A DNA stretch of 64,000 bases from Amphiduros pacificus (GCA_949316495.1 OX439010.1:7046001-7110000), one strand, 5' to 3'; shown: positions 1 to 11,200, numbered from the stretch's first letter. A program made the numbers and translations. The notes: a model not told the origin generated them from the sequence alone.

Positions 1-487
1 CTTAGACGTTGTTGGAACTAGCAGAGTAAATAACAGGTCTAGACCTGGTTGGACCTGGCAGAATATATTAGTGGTCTAGACCTGGTTGGACCTGGCAGAA
101 TATATTAGTGGTCTAGACCTGGATGGACCTGGCAGAATATATTAGTGGTCTAGACCTGGATGGACCTGGCAGAATATATTAGTGGTCTGGTTGGACCTGG
201 TGAAGTATACAAGAGGTCTAGACATGGTTTGACCTGGTGGAGTATACAAGAGTCTAGACATGGTTGGACCTGGTGGAGTATATGAGGGTCTAGACATGGT
301 TGAACCTGGTGGAGTATACAAGAGTCTAGACATGCTTGAACCTGGTGGAGTACATGACGGTCTAGACATGGTTGGACCTGGTGGAATATGCAAAAAGTCT
401 AGACATGGTTGGACCTTGCAGAGTAAATAAGAGGTCCTGGAGGGTTAATTTTGAGGCCTGACTGTGGCGGGACCTGGCAGAGTAAAG
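1..487. repeat. 37-bp minisatellite in SIRT6 intron 4
   Basis: About 12 copies of a 37-bp unit run in from the left edge and decay rightward. The left copies read ggtctagacctggttggacc with cagaatatatt. The right copies read gtctagacatggttggacc with tggagtatacaaga. The array ends about 20 bp from the exon 4 donor. The open proline-rich frame on the minus strand here is a product of the repeat, not a gene. Confidence 0.95.
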
Positions 488-509
488 TATGTATATGGCG
501 ACAGCTTAC

Positions 510-595
510 CTGCATCTACCTCGGCGTTTCCTGTGAGTACACATATTGCCTGTGGGTCGCAGAGCCATTGTGGGCACAGTACATGCACGGATATA
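510..595 (-). CDS. SIRT6: SIRT6 coding exon 4
   Basis: This exon is 86 bp, encoding residues 148-175: [19 protein letters not shown], then THRKRRGRC, ending in phase 2. It matches human YVRDTVVGTMGLKATGRLC with the third zinc Cys at 166. The acceptor is ATATTGCAG and the donor is GCAG|GTAAGC. The C-terminal zinc-loop segment is two residues shorter than human. The next exon is outside the window, past the 37-bp minisatellite. Confidence 0.88.
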
Positions 596-3500
596 CTGCA
601 ATATCATAATTTTATCTTCATTAGGTTTTAAAAGATCTGGCTTTTTTTTTACACTGATTAGCCTTCATGACAGATACTGAATTTCTCCTTTTTTTCGCTG
701 GCACCTATTTTTGCTAATACATTTTATTTAGACCCTTTGATGTCCTGATTCTTATATGGTTTAATTTAATAATAAGATATTAAATGATGGTATTTTGTCC
801 TGATCACAAAGTGCACTTTTCAGTCATTATTACCTGGGTTTGGCACTTCTCACATTGTTCTACAAACATGTCACCATGGAGTTCTGCCAGACGGTTTCGA
901 GGGAGACCAGACCGAAGATGCAAACCATCAACATTCTGACTGATAACATATTTCAGGTATCCTATAATTAAAAAATAATATCCAAAACTAATACAAACCA
1001 GTACATTTTTCTTATATGTCTAACTTCCTGCATAAAATAATAACTATCTTTATCTTTTGGTGTTAAAAGAGATCAAATGATGTATCTTAATATTCTATTG
1101 TCTTTATAACCTATTGCACCAAAATATTAATTCAAATGCATTCCTGTTAAATATTGATTCATGCTAAATATTGATTCATGCTAAATATTGATTCCTGTTA
1201 AATATTGATTCATGATATATGGACAATGAAAATTTATTTTCAGGAAAAGACTTTTACATGTACCGTATTTACTTGAATATAGGACGAGGAATTGGGACCC
1301 AAACATTTAGTCAATGTTTGTGGGGTCTTATACACAGAGTTGTCCTATATTCGAGTAAGTACGGTGTATATGAAGGGTTGTGGTTACCTGCGGTCTCCAG
1401 GGCAACCAGAGCCATGTGTGTAGGAGTAGGATGGGCTCCCTCAAAGGTGACATTCAACTTCGGACTCTCCCCTCTCTCCTCCAACGTCCACACACCTTAC
1501 AGTGAGAAATGTTAAAATCAATATTGTGGAACTGTTATTACATGGGTGCTGGGAAATTGTTCTCAGAAGACTGAGAATTGTGAGAGTCACAATTTTGGAG
1601 ACTGAGGATACGCACCAACGGTGCGTACCATTGCGCCGAAGGCGCAATTAAACGAGGGGGGTACGGGGGCATGCCCCCCCGAAAATTTTTGTCATTTTCT
1701 TGTATTTTGGTGCATTTTGGTGCATTCTGAGCAAAAAAATGCATAGCTGATGAAAGTTGCTTTCCTGTTGTACTTTGACTTGTTCATAGTTGATAAAAAA
1801 ATGCTTACCTGCTGTACTTGTTCATGTTGAATGTTCATTGTTGATAAAAAAAAATGCTTACCTGGCTGGGTCAGTTTTACCACAGCAATGTCATTAAGGG
1901 TGTGCCTTACCTGATTGATTTTGCATTGTGAGCATTAAATCATTACTACCTTGCTGCTAGGGAAGTCTGGAGTGCTGGTGGGGACAGTTTTACCATAGCT
2001 GCCAAGGGACAGTTTAACCAGCACTGTCAAACTCACTTTTGACTTGACTTAAAATATTTCATGATGTTACCAATTTTTTTCATGTGTGATTTGAACTGTT
2101 CAATGATATGAGTGCAAAAACAGATTTGGCGAAGCTAATTCCCCAGTTCCTGAAATTAATTTTCTATGGCTATTATTTTTGGAAAAAGAATCAAACCAAG
2201 CAGGAGTAGATGCACATTACAAAACAATGGTTGAACAATGGTGTACATTCATTTATATTGTTTCTGGACTTGCCAAGGGTGCACAGGCTCAGAAACTAAG
2301 AAGCATATCTGATTTTCTTCTCCAAAAATGTCATGCTTCGTTAACACCGCTGGGTATCAACATGACAGATCAGAGAAGATATTGATTTAAAAAAATCAAA
2401 GATGCTCCTAGTGGCCTCCTTGGAACATGACACAGCATGAACATAAACAAGTCAAGTTTTTACCAATGCTCATCCAGTGGTGTGCAACATGATCAATAAA
2501 TAATAACACTGTTTTTAAAAACTTTGGAGTGTGTGATTATTTTGTGTTTATTTTGCATTCAAATTGTTAATGGCATGCATGGCTGTGCCATATAATATTT
2601 AATTCTAACAAAATAATTTATCTTTAAGTCCTTCTTTTGTAAAATATAGCGATCAATTTAATTGAATGACGGATTATGGGCAGCAGACCAAGCATTGCTA
2701 CCCATGCACATGATTTGTATCCATGGCCATGTGTTTAAGATCATGTAACAAAGGAATGTATGATCAATGCCTAAATCAAGTACATTAAAAACAATTTTTC
2801 ATTTTTTTCTTGGAGAATATCATTTAAGGACAAATAAAGGGTTCAATTCAATTGAAATAAATTTATTATGGGCAGCTGATGAAGCATGGCCATGTGCTAT
2901 GCAGTTATCTAAGGGGCGATCCATTTGATTTTTGTGGGGTGGGGTGGGAGATTTGGGAAAAAAAATTTATTCACCCACCCCATCCCAGAAAAAAAATTTA
3001 TTCATTCACCCTACCAAAGAAAAAAAATTTATTCATCCACCCTACCAAAGAAAAAAAAATTATTCATCCACCTCCTTCCAGTTTTTCTATCTTCTATATG
3101 GATTGCTTGAAATGAAGGATCAGAGTCTGGGGAAGATTTTGGAAAAAAAATTTATTCACCCACCCCACACCAGAAAAAAAATTTATTCACCCACCCCACA
3201 CCAGAAAAAAAATTTATTCATCCACCCTACCAAAGAAAAAAAATTTATTCATCCAGTACTGCTGTCCCACCCCACCCCACAAAAATCAAATGGATCGCCC
3301 CTAACATGGCCATGTGCTTTGAGATAATCCATGGATTATCTAACAAAAGAATGTATCATCAGAGATTATTGTAAAATATAGCGATCAATTTAATTGAATG
3401 ATAGCTATCAATTTAATTGAATCAGAATGACAGATTATGGGCAGCAGAGCAAGCATTGCTACCCATGCACATGCTTTGCATCCATGGCCATGTGCTTTGA

Positions 3501-4694
3501 GATAATCCATGGATTATCTAACAAAAGAATGTATGATCAGAGATTAACCTTAAACCAATTCAAAACAAATAAGTTTTTCAGTAGTTCCAGTCTTCAGTAC
3601 AAACCTGTGTTTAACTTACCAAATGTGTAATCTATTCAATTTGGCTTGAAAATTCTTGATTCCAATCTGATAACTGCAGAACGTTGACAATTTTCACAGA
3701 TGATCTTGAAGAAGGATGCTGAGATGTCTCGAACATCCAGTGTTTAAAATTCGCGCTAAATGTTATTTCATTATTTGTGGTATCCATTAAAAAGCGAAAG
3801 ATAGAAATGTAGAGTCGCAATATTTTTTGACCAATAAGAATTCTCGTATTATACCGTGTTCGGCTTCATTTGTCTCGGCCAATCAGATTCCGTCTTATAC
3901 GCTTTGGAATTTCAAGATGGCGTTCCTCTTGTTATCAATCGCTACGATGTTTTAGCGATGGCCTGCAAAGGTAAAATTTGTACTGTGCATTAGATTTTGG
4001 CTTTAAATAAATGTTTTAGCGTTACGTCGCGATGGACGCTTTGGAAATCCAAGATGGCGCGTGTTCTTCGCTACGATGTTTTGTTGATAATTTGCGTACT
4101 ATATTTTGGCTTTAAAAATACGTCAAAAGACGGAAGATTTTTGTCCGAACTCAAAAGACGGAAGATTTTTGCCCAAAGACGGAATTCCGTCTCAAGACGG
4201 AGCCTCAGCACCCATGTGTTAACTCTCAGAAATATATCTATCAGATATGTTGAAATCAGAAATATTAAAATCAGAAATAGTAAACTAAGAAATGATGAAA
4301 AAAAAATAAAATTAGGAATGTTAAAATCAGTATTGTGACAATCAGTAATGTGAAAATTAGAAATGTGAAAATCAGAGATTTACAATATTCTTTACATAAG
4401 TGCTGCTTTCACCAGATCCTTTTTATTTTAAGATATATACAAATTCAAGTGAAATTTGGTATTCTTGATAAATATCATTAGTTAATCACCTTTAGGTCCA
4501 CGGAAATCTGGGATACCACAAGAGGTACTGATTCCTGCACCGGTAATGACCACCAGATGGCGACACTGCCTGATCCATTCTGCCAACTGAGTTACTTTAT
4601 CACTGACCTCTTCTGGAGAGTCAAACTTCTCTGGCATTCCACATTTGCCCTTGTGTTCATAGGAAGAGAGACCAGAGGCATAGTTCACCGACAT
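510..4694 (-). CDS. SIRT6: Sirtuin-6 (NAD-dependent protein deacylase), first four coding exons, partial
   Basis: SIRT6 is a nuclear, chromatin-bound NAD+-dependent deacetylase/deacylase and mono-ADP-ribosyltransferase acting in DNA repair and metabolic gene silencing. Four exons (4694-4490, 1495-1388, 961-834, 595-510) join with matching phases into an open frame of 175 codons plus two bases. Seen: [10 protein letters not shown] start, the NAD-binding TGAGIST segment (S56), [17 protein letters not shown], the SQNVDGLH loop with catalytic H133 in ELHG, and zinc ligands C141-x2-C144 and C166 with a second Cys at 175 (human C177; two residues shorter here). Numbering equals human SIRT6 up to about residue 166. 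The start at 4694 aligns with the human N terminus. The remaining Rossmann-fold half and C terminus lie beyond base 1. The gene is divergent from ADGRV1. Orthology to SIRT6 rather than SIRT7 rests on MSVNYA-GLS-Y--KGKCG-PE. Confidence 0.93.
834..961 (-). CDS. SIRT6: SIRT6 coding exon 3
   Basis: This exon is 128 bp, encoding about residues 105-147: [14 protein letters not shown], then [17 protein letters not shown]. It holds catalytic His133 and zinc ligands Cys141 and Cys144. The acceptor is AATTATAG and the donor is CCAG|GTAATA, ending in phase 0. No long single-frame ORF marks it; it was found by reading the minus strand between introns. Confidence 0.92.
1143..1215. repeat. 17-bp short tandem repeat
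   Basis: Four to five copies of aaatattgattcatgct or a close variant lie inside SIRT6 intron 2. Confidence 0.85.
1261..1366. mobile_element. Short MITE-like inverted-repeat element
   Basis: The left end, accgtatttacttgaatata plus ggac (1262-1285), matches the reverse complement of 1342-1365 at 22 of 24 positions. The element is about 105 bp with a short non-coding core. The target duplication is unclear (possible TGTA on both sides). It sits about 20 bp downstream of the SIRT6 exon 2 donor. Confidence 0.75.
1388..1495 (-). CDS. SIRT6: SIRT6 coding exon 2
   Basis: This exon is 108 bp. It completes G69 and encodes [20 protein letters not shown] onward to ALVALETAG. The acceptor is TGTAAG and the donor is GCAG|GTAACC, phase 1 on both sides. 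A short inverted-repeat element lies only about 20 bp beyond the donor. Confidence 0.93.
1598..1692. repeat. Triple-hairpin repeat element
   Basis: Three adjacent perfect or near-perfect hairpins: cgcacc-aac-ggtgcg, attgcgcc-gaa-ggcgcaat, and gggggcatgccccc inside a G-run/C-run pair, followed by gaaaattttt. It is GC-rich against an AT-rich intron. The look is that of a dispersed non-autonomous repeat; the family is not identified. Confidence 0.6.
1735..1866. repeat. Degenerate tandem duplication (tgcttacctg repeats)
   Basis: Roughly 60-bp segments containing tgttcat-gttgataaaaaaatgcttacctg occur in imperfect tandem, within SIRT6 intron 1. Confidence 0.5.
2636..3548. repeat. Three diverged copies of a local duplication, the middle one interrupted by a MITE
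   Basis: Blocks beginning taaaatatagcgatcaattt and continuing gattatgggcagcag, ccatggccatgtg and aaagaatgtatgatcag occur at about 2636-2775 and 3371-3548. A third, partial copy is split around 2849-2911 and 3303-3370 by the inserted element. Non-coding; lies in SIRT6 intron 1. Confidence 0.75.
2912..3302. mobile_element. Non-autonomous DNA transposon (MITE), PIF/Harbinger-like
   Basis: Nearly perfect terminal inverted repeats of about 38 bp begin ggggcgatccatttgatttt. The ends are flanked on both sides by TAA, consistent with a 3-bp TWA target duplication typical of PIF/Harbinger. The core consists of tandem copies of attcacccaccccaccagaaaaaaa-like units. No transposase is present. The open frames seen here are repeat artefacts. 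Confidence 0.8.
3900..4132. repeat. Tandem duplication carrying two CAAGATGGCG (YY1-like) sites
   Basis: The segment 3900-4022 is duplicated at 4037-4132, both containing cgctttgga, caagatggcg, cgctacgatgtttt and ttttggctttaaa. CAAGATGGCG occurs at 3913-3922 and 4050-4059. CpG content is higher than in the surroundings. It lies in the 5' part of SIRT6 intron 1 and could be regulatory. Confidence 0.65.
4177..4192. repeat. 16-bp perfect palindrome
   Basis: agacggaattccgtct is a perfect palindrome next to several aaaagacggaagattttt repeats. Related gacgg/ccgtc pieces recur at 3885-3900 and 4815-4835, suggesting remnants of a repeat family. Confidence 0.6.
4205..4382. repeat. Degenerate 15-16 bp tandem repeat
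   Basis: A run of imperfect gaaatgttaaaatca-like units, AT-rich. A related single unit lies at 1503-1522. Confidence 0.6.
4490..4694 (-). CDS. SIRT6: SIRT6 coding exon 1
   Basis: This exon encodes residues 1-68 plus the first base of codon 69 and contains the N terminus and the NAD-binding TGAGIST loop. The donor is AAAG|GTGATT (phase 1). Upstream, a CAG acceptor-like site at 4703-4704 lies 8 bases before the ATG, so a 5' UTR intron is likely. The longer upstream in-frame ATG at 4736 would fall in that intron and has no counterpart in the family. Confidence 0.93.
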
Positions 4695-4702
4695 CCTGAT
4701 AG

Positions 4703-5800
4703 CTGTAATTATTGTACATGGCAAATCACTGATCATGAAGAATATAAATTTTAAACACAGAATATAGATTATAGACAGTACAGATAGGCATCTTATTGCA
4801 TTTACGTGTTAAATAGACGGTGCATTCCGTCTTGAAAGGGATGAACTGCTTTTATTGGGAAGTTTAACAGAGTAACTCTCAGTCTTGTTCCAGACCCAAA
4901 TCAATTCCTACTTTCATTGAGACAGAACCTACCTATATCAACACATCTGATCGTTTCCCGGAGATCTATTGAACATTTAGTGATGCTTAAGGTCGAAATT
5001 CAACTAATCCCATATCATTGGCAAAATAGACTTGAAATCCACTGTTTCCAGCAATACCAAGCAATGTCCATCTTATTTCAGCCATGAATCAGGTGGTCTT
5101 GGTCATCGTTAACTGGATATAAAGAAGCCAAGTTACCTTCAATTCAATAATTTCATTTGCAGTAAATTAAGTCTTATCAAAAACTATTACCGGTAGATTT
5201 CATTACAAACCTGACAGAAATTGTATAATGTGCAAATTCCATTATGTTATTTACTTAAATATACCCATATATTCTCTTTTTTCCTTACTTAAAATGTAAA
5301 TGTTTATGTTATCCACTATGATTATTTATAATATTTAAATGTACAGGTGACCAGCTTGATAGGCTCCCAAGCCTTTCTGGTAACCTCCTTTATTTCATAA
5401 TTATACTGTTATAATTTTCTTTGTTATTTGAACTGATGTAATTATGAAATATTGGAAATAAACCTCATGTCATATAGATTGTCAGAAATTCATTTGTGTT
5501 GCCTCTTGATCTCCGAATCATTTTGCCACTTTTTCCAAGTTTGTGGCAATGAACCTGCCAATACAACACAGTAGTTGCTCCATGATGTCATATTGTATAA
5601 TGTTTCCCCCTTTTTGTCACCATGACGTCATAGCTTGGACTCTCTAAATGACATCTTGAGTTGTAAAACATGATGTCGTGTACACATAATACAAAATCAA
5701 TGACTTATGGCACTTTTTAGAGAATTTTGAAATTTGGAATTTATCAAAATTTCAAGTTACTTAAAAATATAATTACATAAAAAAACGTATTGAACAGTAA
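4703..5800. other. Intergenic or 5' UTR-intron DNA, no coding seen
   Basis: AT-rich sequence upstream of the SIRT6 start. A 3'-end-like stretch at about 5330-5475 contains ttggaaataaacc, possibly the end of an old repeat. The promoter of SIRT6 should lie here or slightly right, but no clear core element is visible. Confidence 0.4.
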
Positions 5801-5824
5801 TCAACTCTTGTAAGCACAGTTCCT

Positions 5825-5959
5825 ATGATCGCATTAAACAATGAAAGTAATGTTGCTGTTTTGTATGAGATGATTGAGATGAGGGACGAAAGAAAAGAAG
5901 GTGGTATTTTAACTAGAGAAGATATTTTATACACCATTGATGATACATGTGAAAACTGA
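5825..5959 (+). CDS. Short orphan ORF with downstream poly(A) signal, possible gene fragment or terminal exon
   Basis: A 44-codon frame has a coding look: MIALNNESNVAV, MIEMRDERKEGG, ILTREDILYTIDDTCEN, then TGA. It is preceded by a cag at 5818, which could be a splice acceptor, and followed about 100 bp later by aataaag at 6064. The ILYTIDDT stretch loosely recalls the segment before the first membrane helix of SLC23 nucleobase/ascorbate transporters, but the PPWYLC continuation is missing. It may be a decayed or chimeric exon. Confidence is low and no function is assigned. Confidence 0.25.
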   Translation: MIALNNESNVAVLYEMIEMRDERKEGGILTREDILYTIDDTCEN

Positions 5960-6089
5960 ACCTTTGTGTTTTAGTGCTTTTATATAACACATCATATTTG
6001 CTTTTTAACTATGATTGAATCTGTACATTGTAAATCCATGTTATTTCTGATTTTCATGTACAAATAAAGATATTATTATTAACACTTTT

Positions 6090-7870
6090 GCTCAGCTATG
6101 AATTATAGAACTTAATAGTTCAACACCTTTGCTTGGATACCATAATTTGAAAGTGTGAATGCTAAAATATTATTTGCAAACACTAAGGCGACTGCAGAGA
6201 AATTTACCCTTATTGAACTGCATATAATGTTTGCTCACATAATTATGTATGATCATATGCACAATGTGTTGAAATCTTCCTGAGAGAGGACCAGTCGCCC
6301 CATGCCCAATCTCCGTCAAAAGTTGTGTATCTTGACAGATTTCGGACCATGACGGTGATTGGGCGCAGCAAAAACTTACAAACCAATGTGGACAGCTTGC
6401 TTTGTGTATGTCTGTATGTTTGTGTTCCTATTTGCATATTAACCCACATGTGTTTTTGTTTTATCATTTGAAGGCAATGCCTCTGTATGCATAGATTGAG
6501 CTGTGAGTGAGGTAATTTCAATAGATTAGCAACTGACAGAGGAACATCTGCTCAATCCATGAGTAGAAAACTAACTCTGTTATGGCTCAAAACTAACTCT
6601 GTTATGGCTCAAATCTCACAAAGTCTCTGACAAGAATGACCATACAATGAATCTGCTGTTCTACCTTAGCCCTACATCATACATGACCAACAGACTTTTC
6701 AAGCTGACGTGCCGTCATTCTGCTTCCTGAAGCCCATCCCAAAATTAGGCAACAAAAGTCCTTTACAAACCATTAACACTGAACTCAGTCAAAGTTTAAT
6801 CATTAACTTGGATATGTACATAAGTGACTGCAAGCTCCCTCCACTTAGAATTCACACGAAGGAGACAGTACCTTTAAAGGAGGGGGTTCAAGTATAAAAA
6901 GAAAGGGGGTGGAGCCTATTAAACAGGTCTTGGCCATCAAAACACCCAGAGCTCAGCCAATATAAATTGAATACATTCTAATATATTTGTTACTTTTGAA
7001 TAGAAATGTATGGTACTTGGTACATTGCTGCATAAATGCAAGGGCTACAACATATTTTAATCTGCAATCTAAATGTTTGATATCAAAGCTCTTTTAAACA
7101 ATAAAAGTGTTCTGAGATTTAAATTATTTTGAATTTGATTGACTCTTGACACTGTGTGTGAGATGTGGGTTGAGGTTTGTTTATAAATACCAAGCACATG
7201 GCTGAGTGCATGTGTCCAGCATGTTACAACATATTTGTGGTTCTACTCCATACCTCTCATGGGCTAGATGTTGCTGCAGCTGGGTGGGGCAGCGGTCAAC
7301 TTCAGAGACTCATTATATAACTTGTGTAAAGATAAGAATCTGATTTCCTGGTCCTCTTCATATAAACTTTTCAGTGTTTAATTTGTGTTTTCTGAATGAC
7401 CCGAAAGTTTTTGATTGATAAACATGTAAAAAATGACATATGCACATTCTAAATGATAAGGTTCACCTTTTCTCCTTTTGTTCTCACTTTATCACTGCAG
7501 CAAAGCATTTGCATTAAAAAACATAATAAACATCTCCATAAATTGTCACTTTCATACTACATTTTCCCCTTGTCATTGGACGAAATCAAAGATAAACTCA
7601 GTGCTATCTTGGTCAGAAAACTACTAATATTTACCTGGTTGTCAATCGGTGATTTATATTCCCTTGAGATCAGTATAATCAGCAATTTAATTCCTCATTT
7701 GATGAGAATCCACAACAGCATCTCTGAATCAATGCTTAGGAACACTCCTTCAGCGACAAATCACAGTTGGTTACTCGCGAAGTTAAAAATTCTGTCATTT
7801 CCTCTGAATGGAGTGTGATAGTCTGGTACACCCAGACCTGTAGTATGACTATTCACTCGCTTTTGAAGCC
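6090..7870. other. Intergenic AT-rich DNA, no gene seen
   Basis: No recognisable coding exon. There is a small direct duplication, aaaactaactctgttatggctc, at about 6567-6611. The open frames present lack codon character or family similarity. Confidence 0.4.
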
Positions 7871-8069
7871 TCCGAAATTGGCGATTGGTTTGGGAACCGA
7901 GTCTCGCCAAGGAAGCCACGCGCGGGATGTTGATTTTGATGCTGAGTAAGTGAATCAGTCAATATCTGTCTGACAGGCCGAATCCACCACAAAAGGATAC
8001 GTTAATTTTGGGATTATTTCAAACGGATTTACGTGTTAATTTATAATGACAGGAATACGATACAAACAG
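7870..8069 (+). promoter_or_regulatory. ADGRV1: Candidate promoter and non-coding first exon of ADGRV1
   Basis: A CpG-richer island (cgattggtttgggaaccgag, ccacgcgcggg) stands out from its AT-rich surroundings and holds an inverted CCAAT (attgg). Two good donors follow: GA|GTAAGTG at 7946 and ACAG|GTAAGA at 8070. The first ADGRV1 coding exon has an acceptor (TTTTCAG, ending 14772) just before its ATG, so an upstream untranslated exon is required. This is the best candidate, by inference only. Confidence 0.35.
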
Positions 8070-8071
8070 GT

Positions 8072-11000
8072 AAGATATAAAAACTCATATTTTGAAGTTT
8101 ATGGAGATCTCCAACCTTTTAAAGATGAATCAAAGAAAAGGGATGACTTTTTCAATTCTATGCAGCCATTGATGAAGAGATATTCAAGTTTATTGTGTAT
8201 TTCCTATTGTTTTTAGTAATATGGCATTGGTATGTCATTATTTCACCGTGCCTTTGTTGTTTAATTTAAACGTATTGAAGAGGTTTACGGTAAAATATTT
8301 TATTACGAAATGTATTTAAAAAGTGAAATTTTTGGAAACTAAGTCAAGATGGGATCTACTACAGACTTGAGTTATAAATTGCATGATGTGATCAAGACAC
8401 TAGAAGAGTCAATGCTATTTTGGTTTGAAAAGCGTCAATGAATATGCAAAGTGCGTTTGTTTAAGACACAAATATAATTGATTATATATCATATTTCCAC
8501 CAGAATTCGGGGTTTGGTCTTTTCGCGCGATGGAATATTGTATGTCAAATTCACCCAAAGACAATTCATTGCAATAAACATAATTATATATTATGTCTTA
8601 AGGAAATAATGCTTTGCTTGAAAAAAAAAAATTTAATTTGCAGTTCACTGTCTTGTGTTGATTAGTTAGATGGGAGTGCAAGTATTGAATGATAAATGCA
8701 TGTACTATCCATGTACTTAAAACACCAGCAAACAGATCAATCTAGTCATATAAATTGACAATGACTAGATTAATTACTTGTGTTTGCATTTCAAGGCAAA
8801 TTTATCAGATATTTGCCAACATACCAGCTAATTTATGATCACAAATTGCATGTAACATATTTAATTATATAATTAAAACAGTCAGGTCAGCACTTTGATA
8901 ATCTTAAATCTTTGATCTAAAATCTTTGATAATATATATTGCACCACAACACATACAGATGTATTTTGAAGTTTTAGTTTTTAGGTTTTTTTTTTGGTAA
9001 ATAATTTTAAGGGTAAACACTGATGTTTAGTATAGGTAGATATCGTTATGAACAGATGGCCAGACCAGGGGATTGGATAAGTCATGCAACAAGGCTCGTT
9101 CACGATGAGTCGACCCAGCCTGCGTAGCGTGAATATTTAATGATCCAACCTGCTAGGTATGCTGAGTCAATACAACACACCTGGCCTGGGAAATCAACCA
9201 ACAAGTAGAATGAAAACAATCAGTCTTATTCATAAAATTGAAGTCAGCAGAGAACCAAGGAATTGTCGATACCATCAGCTTGCAGGAAGGATTTGTGTAT
9301 TATTTCATGATCGGCTTTATTGTTTGTGATAGGGGGGTCTTGGCATCAACTTGGGAAAAAAGACAAAAACAAACAAACAATAAACTTTAATTAAATTTAT
9401 AAAATTGCCTTTTAGAGGTGTGTATTATAGAAAATGTAGCAAAAAGACATGTTAAATAAAATCAGTATTGTTTAGATTAGCTAAATTTGTGACGAAAATT
9501 GTTAAATATATATATCTTGCATGTAACATATGCCTAAAATGACTTCGATGCCAATACTGGAATGGAGGTTTTGAGTTTAATTACGCGGTGTTATTGCTCT
9601 GACAGGGAACACCACTTGACACCCTCCCACCAGCGTCCCAGCTGGCCATGTAGGGGGGGCTCCGGTATTGAAACTAATTAATTTTTCATCCCCGAGTGCA
9701 GCTATTCTATCAGCTGGTTTAATTACCTGGAGTCTAGAGAAATGTGAAGTGGAGCATGTCTGCCTTTTATCTTCACTCCCAGCCTAGCAGATATACAACT
9801 AAGGTATAGGCCATCTTTTAAATATTTTTTTCTTACGTACTAAACGCATGATTTGGTTTACATCTCTTAAGAAAGTAGATTATCTTGGCTTGGCAGCCAT
9901 ATTTAATTATTCATTCCCGATCGCCTGCAACAATTGGGGAAACATTGGAAAAACATCAGCAAGAGAGAACAATGTGTTAGTCGGTGGCGTGCTAATGGGG
10001 TGGTATCTGGGTCACACATAATGTTGCCATGGTAATCAAACAAATCTTGTTGTCAGTGTTGCTAGGGGTGAGGTCATCGGGGAGACAGTAGGAAGTAAGC
10101 TCTTCAGGAAAAGGAAATTTGAGACTGTGATCTAAGTGCCGGTATTGTGAATAATTAGGGCAAGACTGCATAGAATGGACAGTGAATAAATCCCATCCAC
10201 ATGTCTGATATGCCTTTTAAATTTTGAAGTTGATCAAACATTGACATAAATATGAAAAGACACTTGGCTTTTATTTCAATATGACCATTTCAGTGTTGGA
10301 AAAGAGAGAGAAAAATAAGGTATTTAACCGCATATATATGCATTCTACCAATAGAAATATTAAAAAGTTATTACACCAAGAATATTTATATGATTAGATT
10401 TGGATATATTTAAGTGTAAGAGAGAAATTTACAAAATGTTAACAATTAATGATTAACATGGGTTAACATTTCAGCAATTGACCCCAGTGTTAATATCGAC
10501 AATAAAGAATGATAGATGACAGTCTCACAATAAATGACAGGTTTTGATGTCACGTTCCTGAGCAAATTGACATTATTGACAAAAACATTGATTTCTGTCA
10601 TGTAACCATTATGTTTGGCTACAGATACTTGACATCGCAAATGCCACTGTTATTTCCATCAGGATCAGAATCACAATAATAGTAATTATTTAGCAATCTC
10701 TTTGATCTCAATTGGCATTATAAATCCGTGATTAAACACCGCAGTTTGAACAAATAAAGCAAAATTACACATCCCTTGATTACTCTATAGAAACTCTTTC
10801 TGAGCAGGACTAAGACTTTTTTTTCAGAAATGCAGATTTCTACTTATCTCCGATGACTAAAATAGTGGATTTCAGGGGCTTAAAATTATCACCAATCTGT
10901 TTTTGAACAATTACTTGTTAAATTGGAGGAGAAATTAAACTGTATCATAGAAATGAATACATATCCTGGAAATCACCAAGCTTAAACTTGGGCATCGATA

Positions 11001-11200
11001 TATGACTAAACAGTGCCAAAATGATATATTGAAAAGATTAAGGATTTGAAACATTTTAGAGATTGTTTTGCCATTATTAAGATAAAACCGTTTCGATAAA
11101 ACCGAAAATGTTTGTTACTTTAAAGAATGAGTATTGAGAATGTTTTGTCTAATATGATGAAAGCCATCAGTCAAAAATAGAAAGCCATAAAACAGTTTTG
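8072..11200. other. Probable first intron or upstream DNA of ADGRV1; candidate regulatory islands
   Basis: No coding sequence seen. Moderately GC-rich stretches at 9040-9330, 9540-9790 and 9890-10100 contain homeobox-type taattaatt/taattacc motifs and stand out from the AT-rich background. They resemble enhancer-like conserved blocks, but conservation cannot be judged from one genome. Confidence 0.3.

Noticed and set aside
142-393. Open proline-rich frame on the minus strand with repeated SR-YTPPG-TM units
   Set aside because: It follows exactly the 37-bp minisatellite in three frames; no independent coding evidence, and it lies in SIRT6 intron 4.
2179-2385. 68-codon plus-strand frame in SIRT6 intron 1 ([19 protein letters not shown])
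   Set aside because: A faint death-domain-like look (LAKLIP upstream, then VEQW), but stops interrupt the upstream part and the helical core is not convincing; not enough to call even a fragment.
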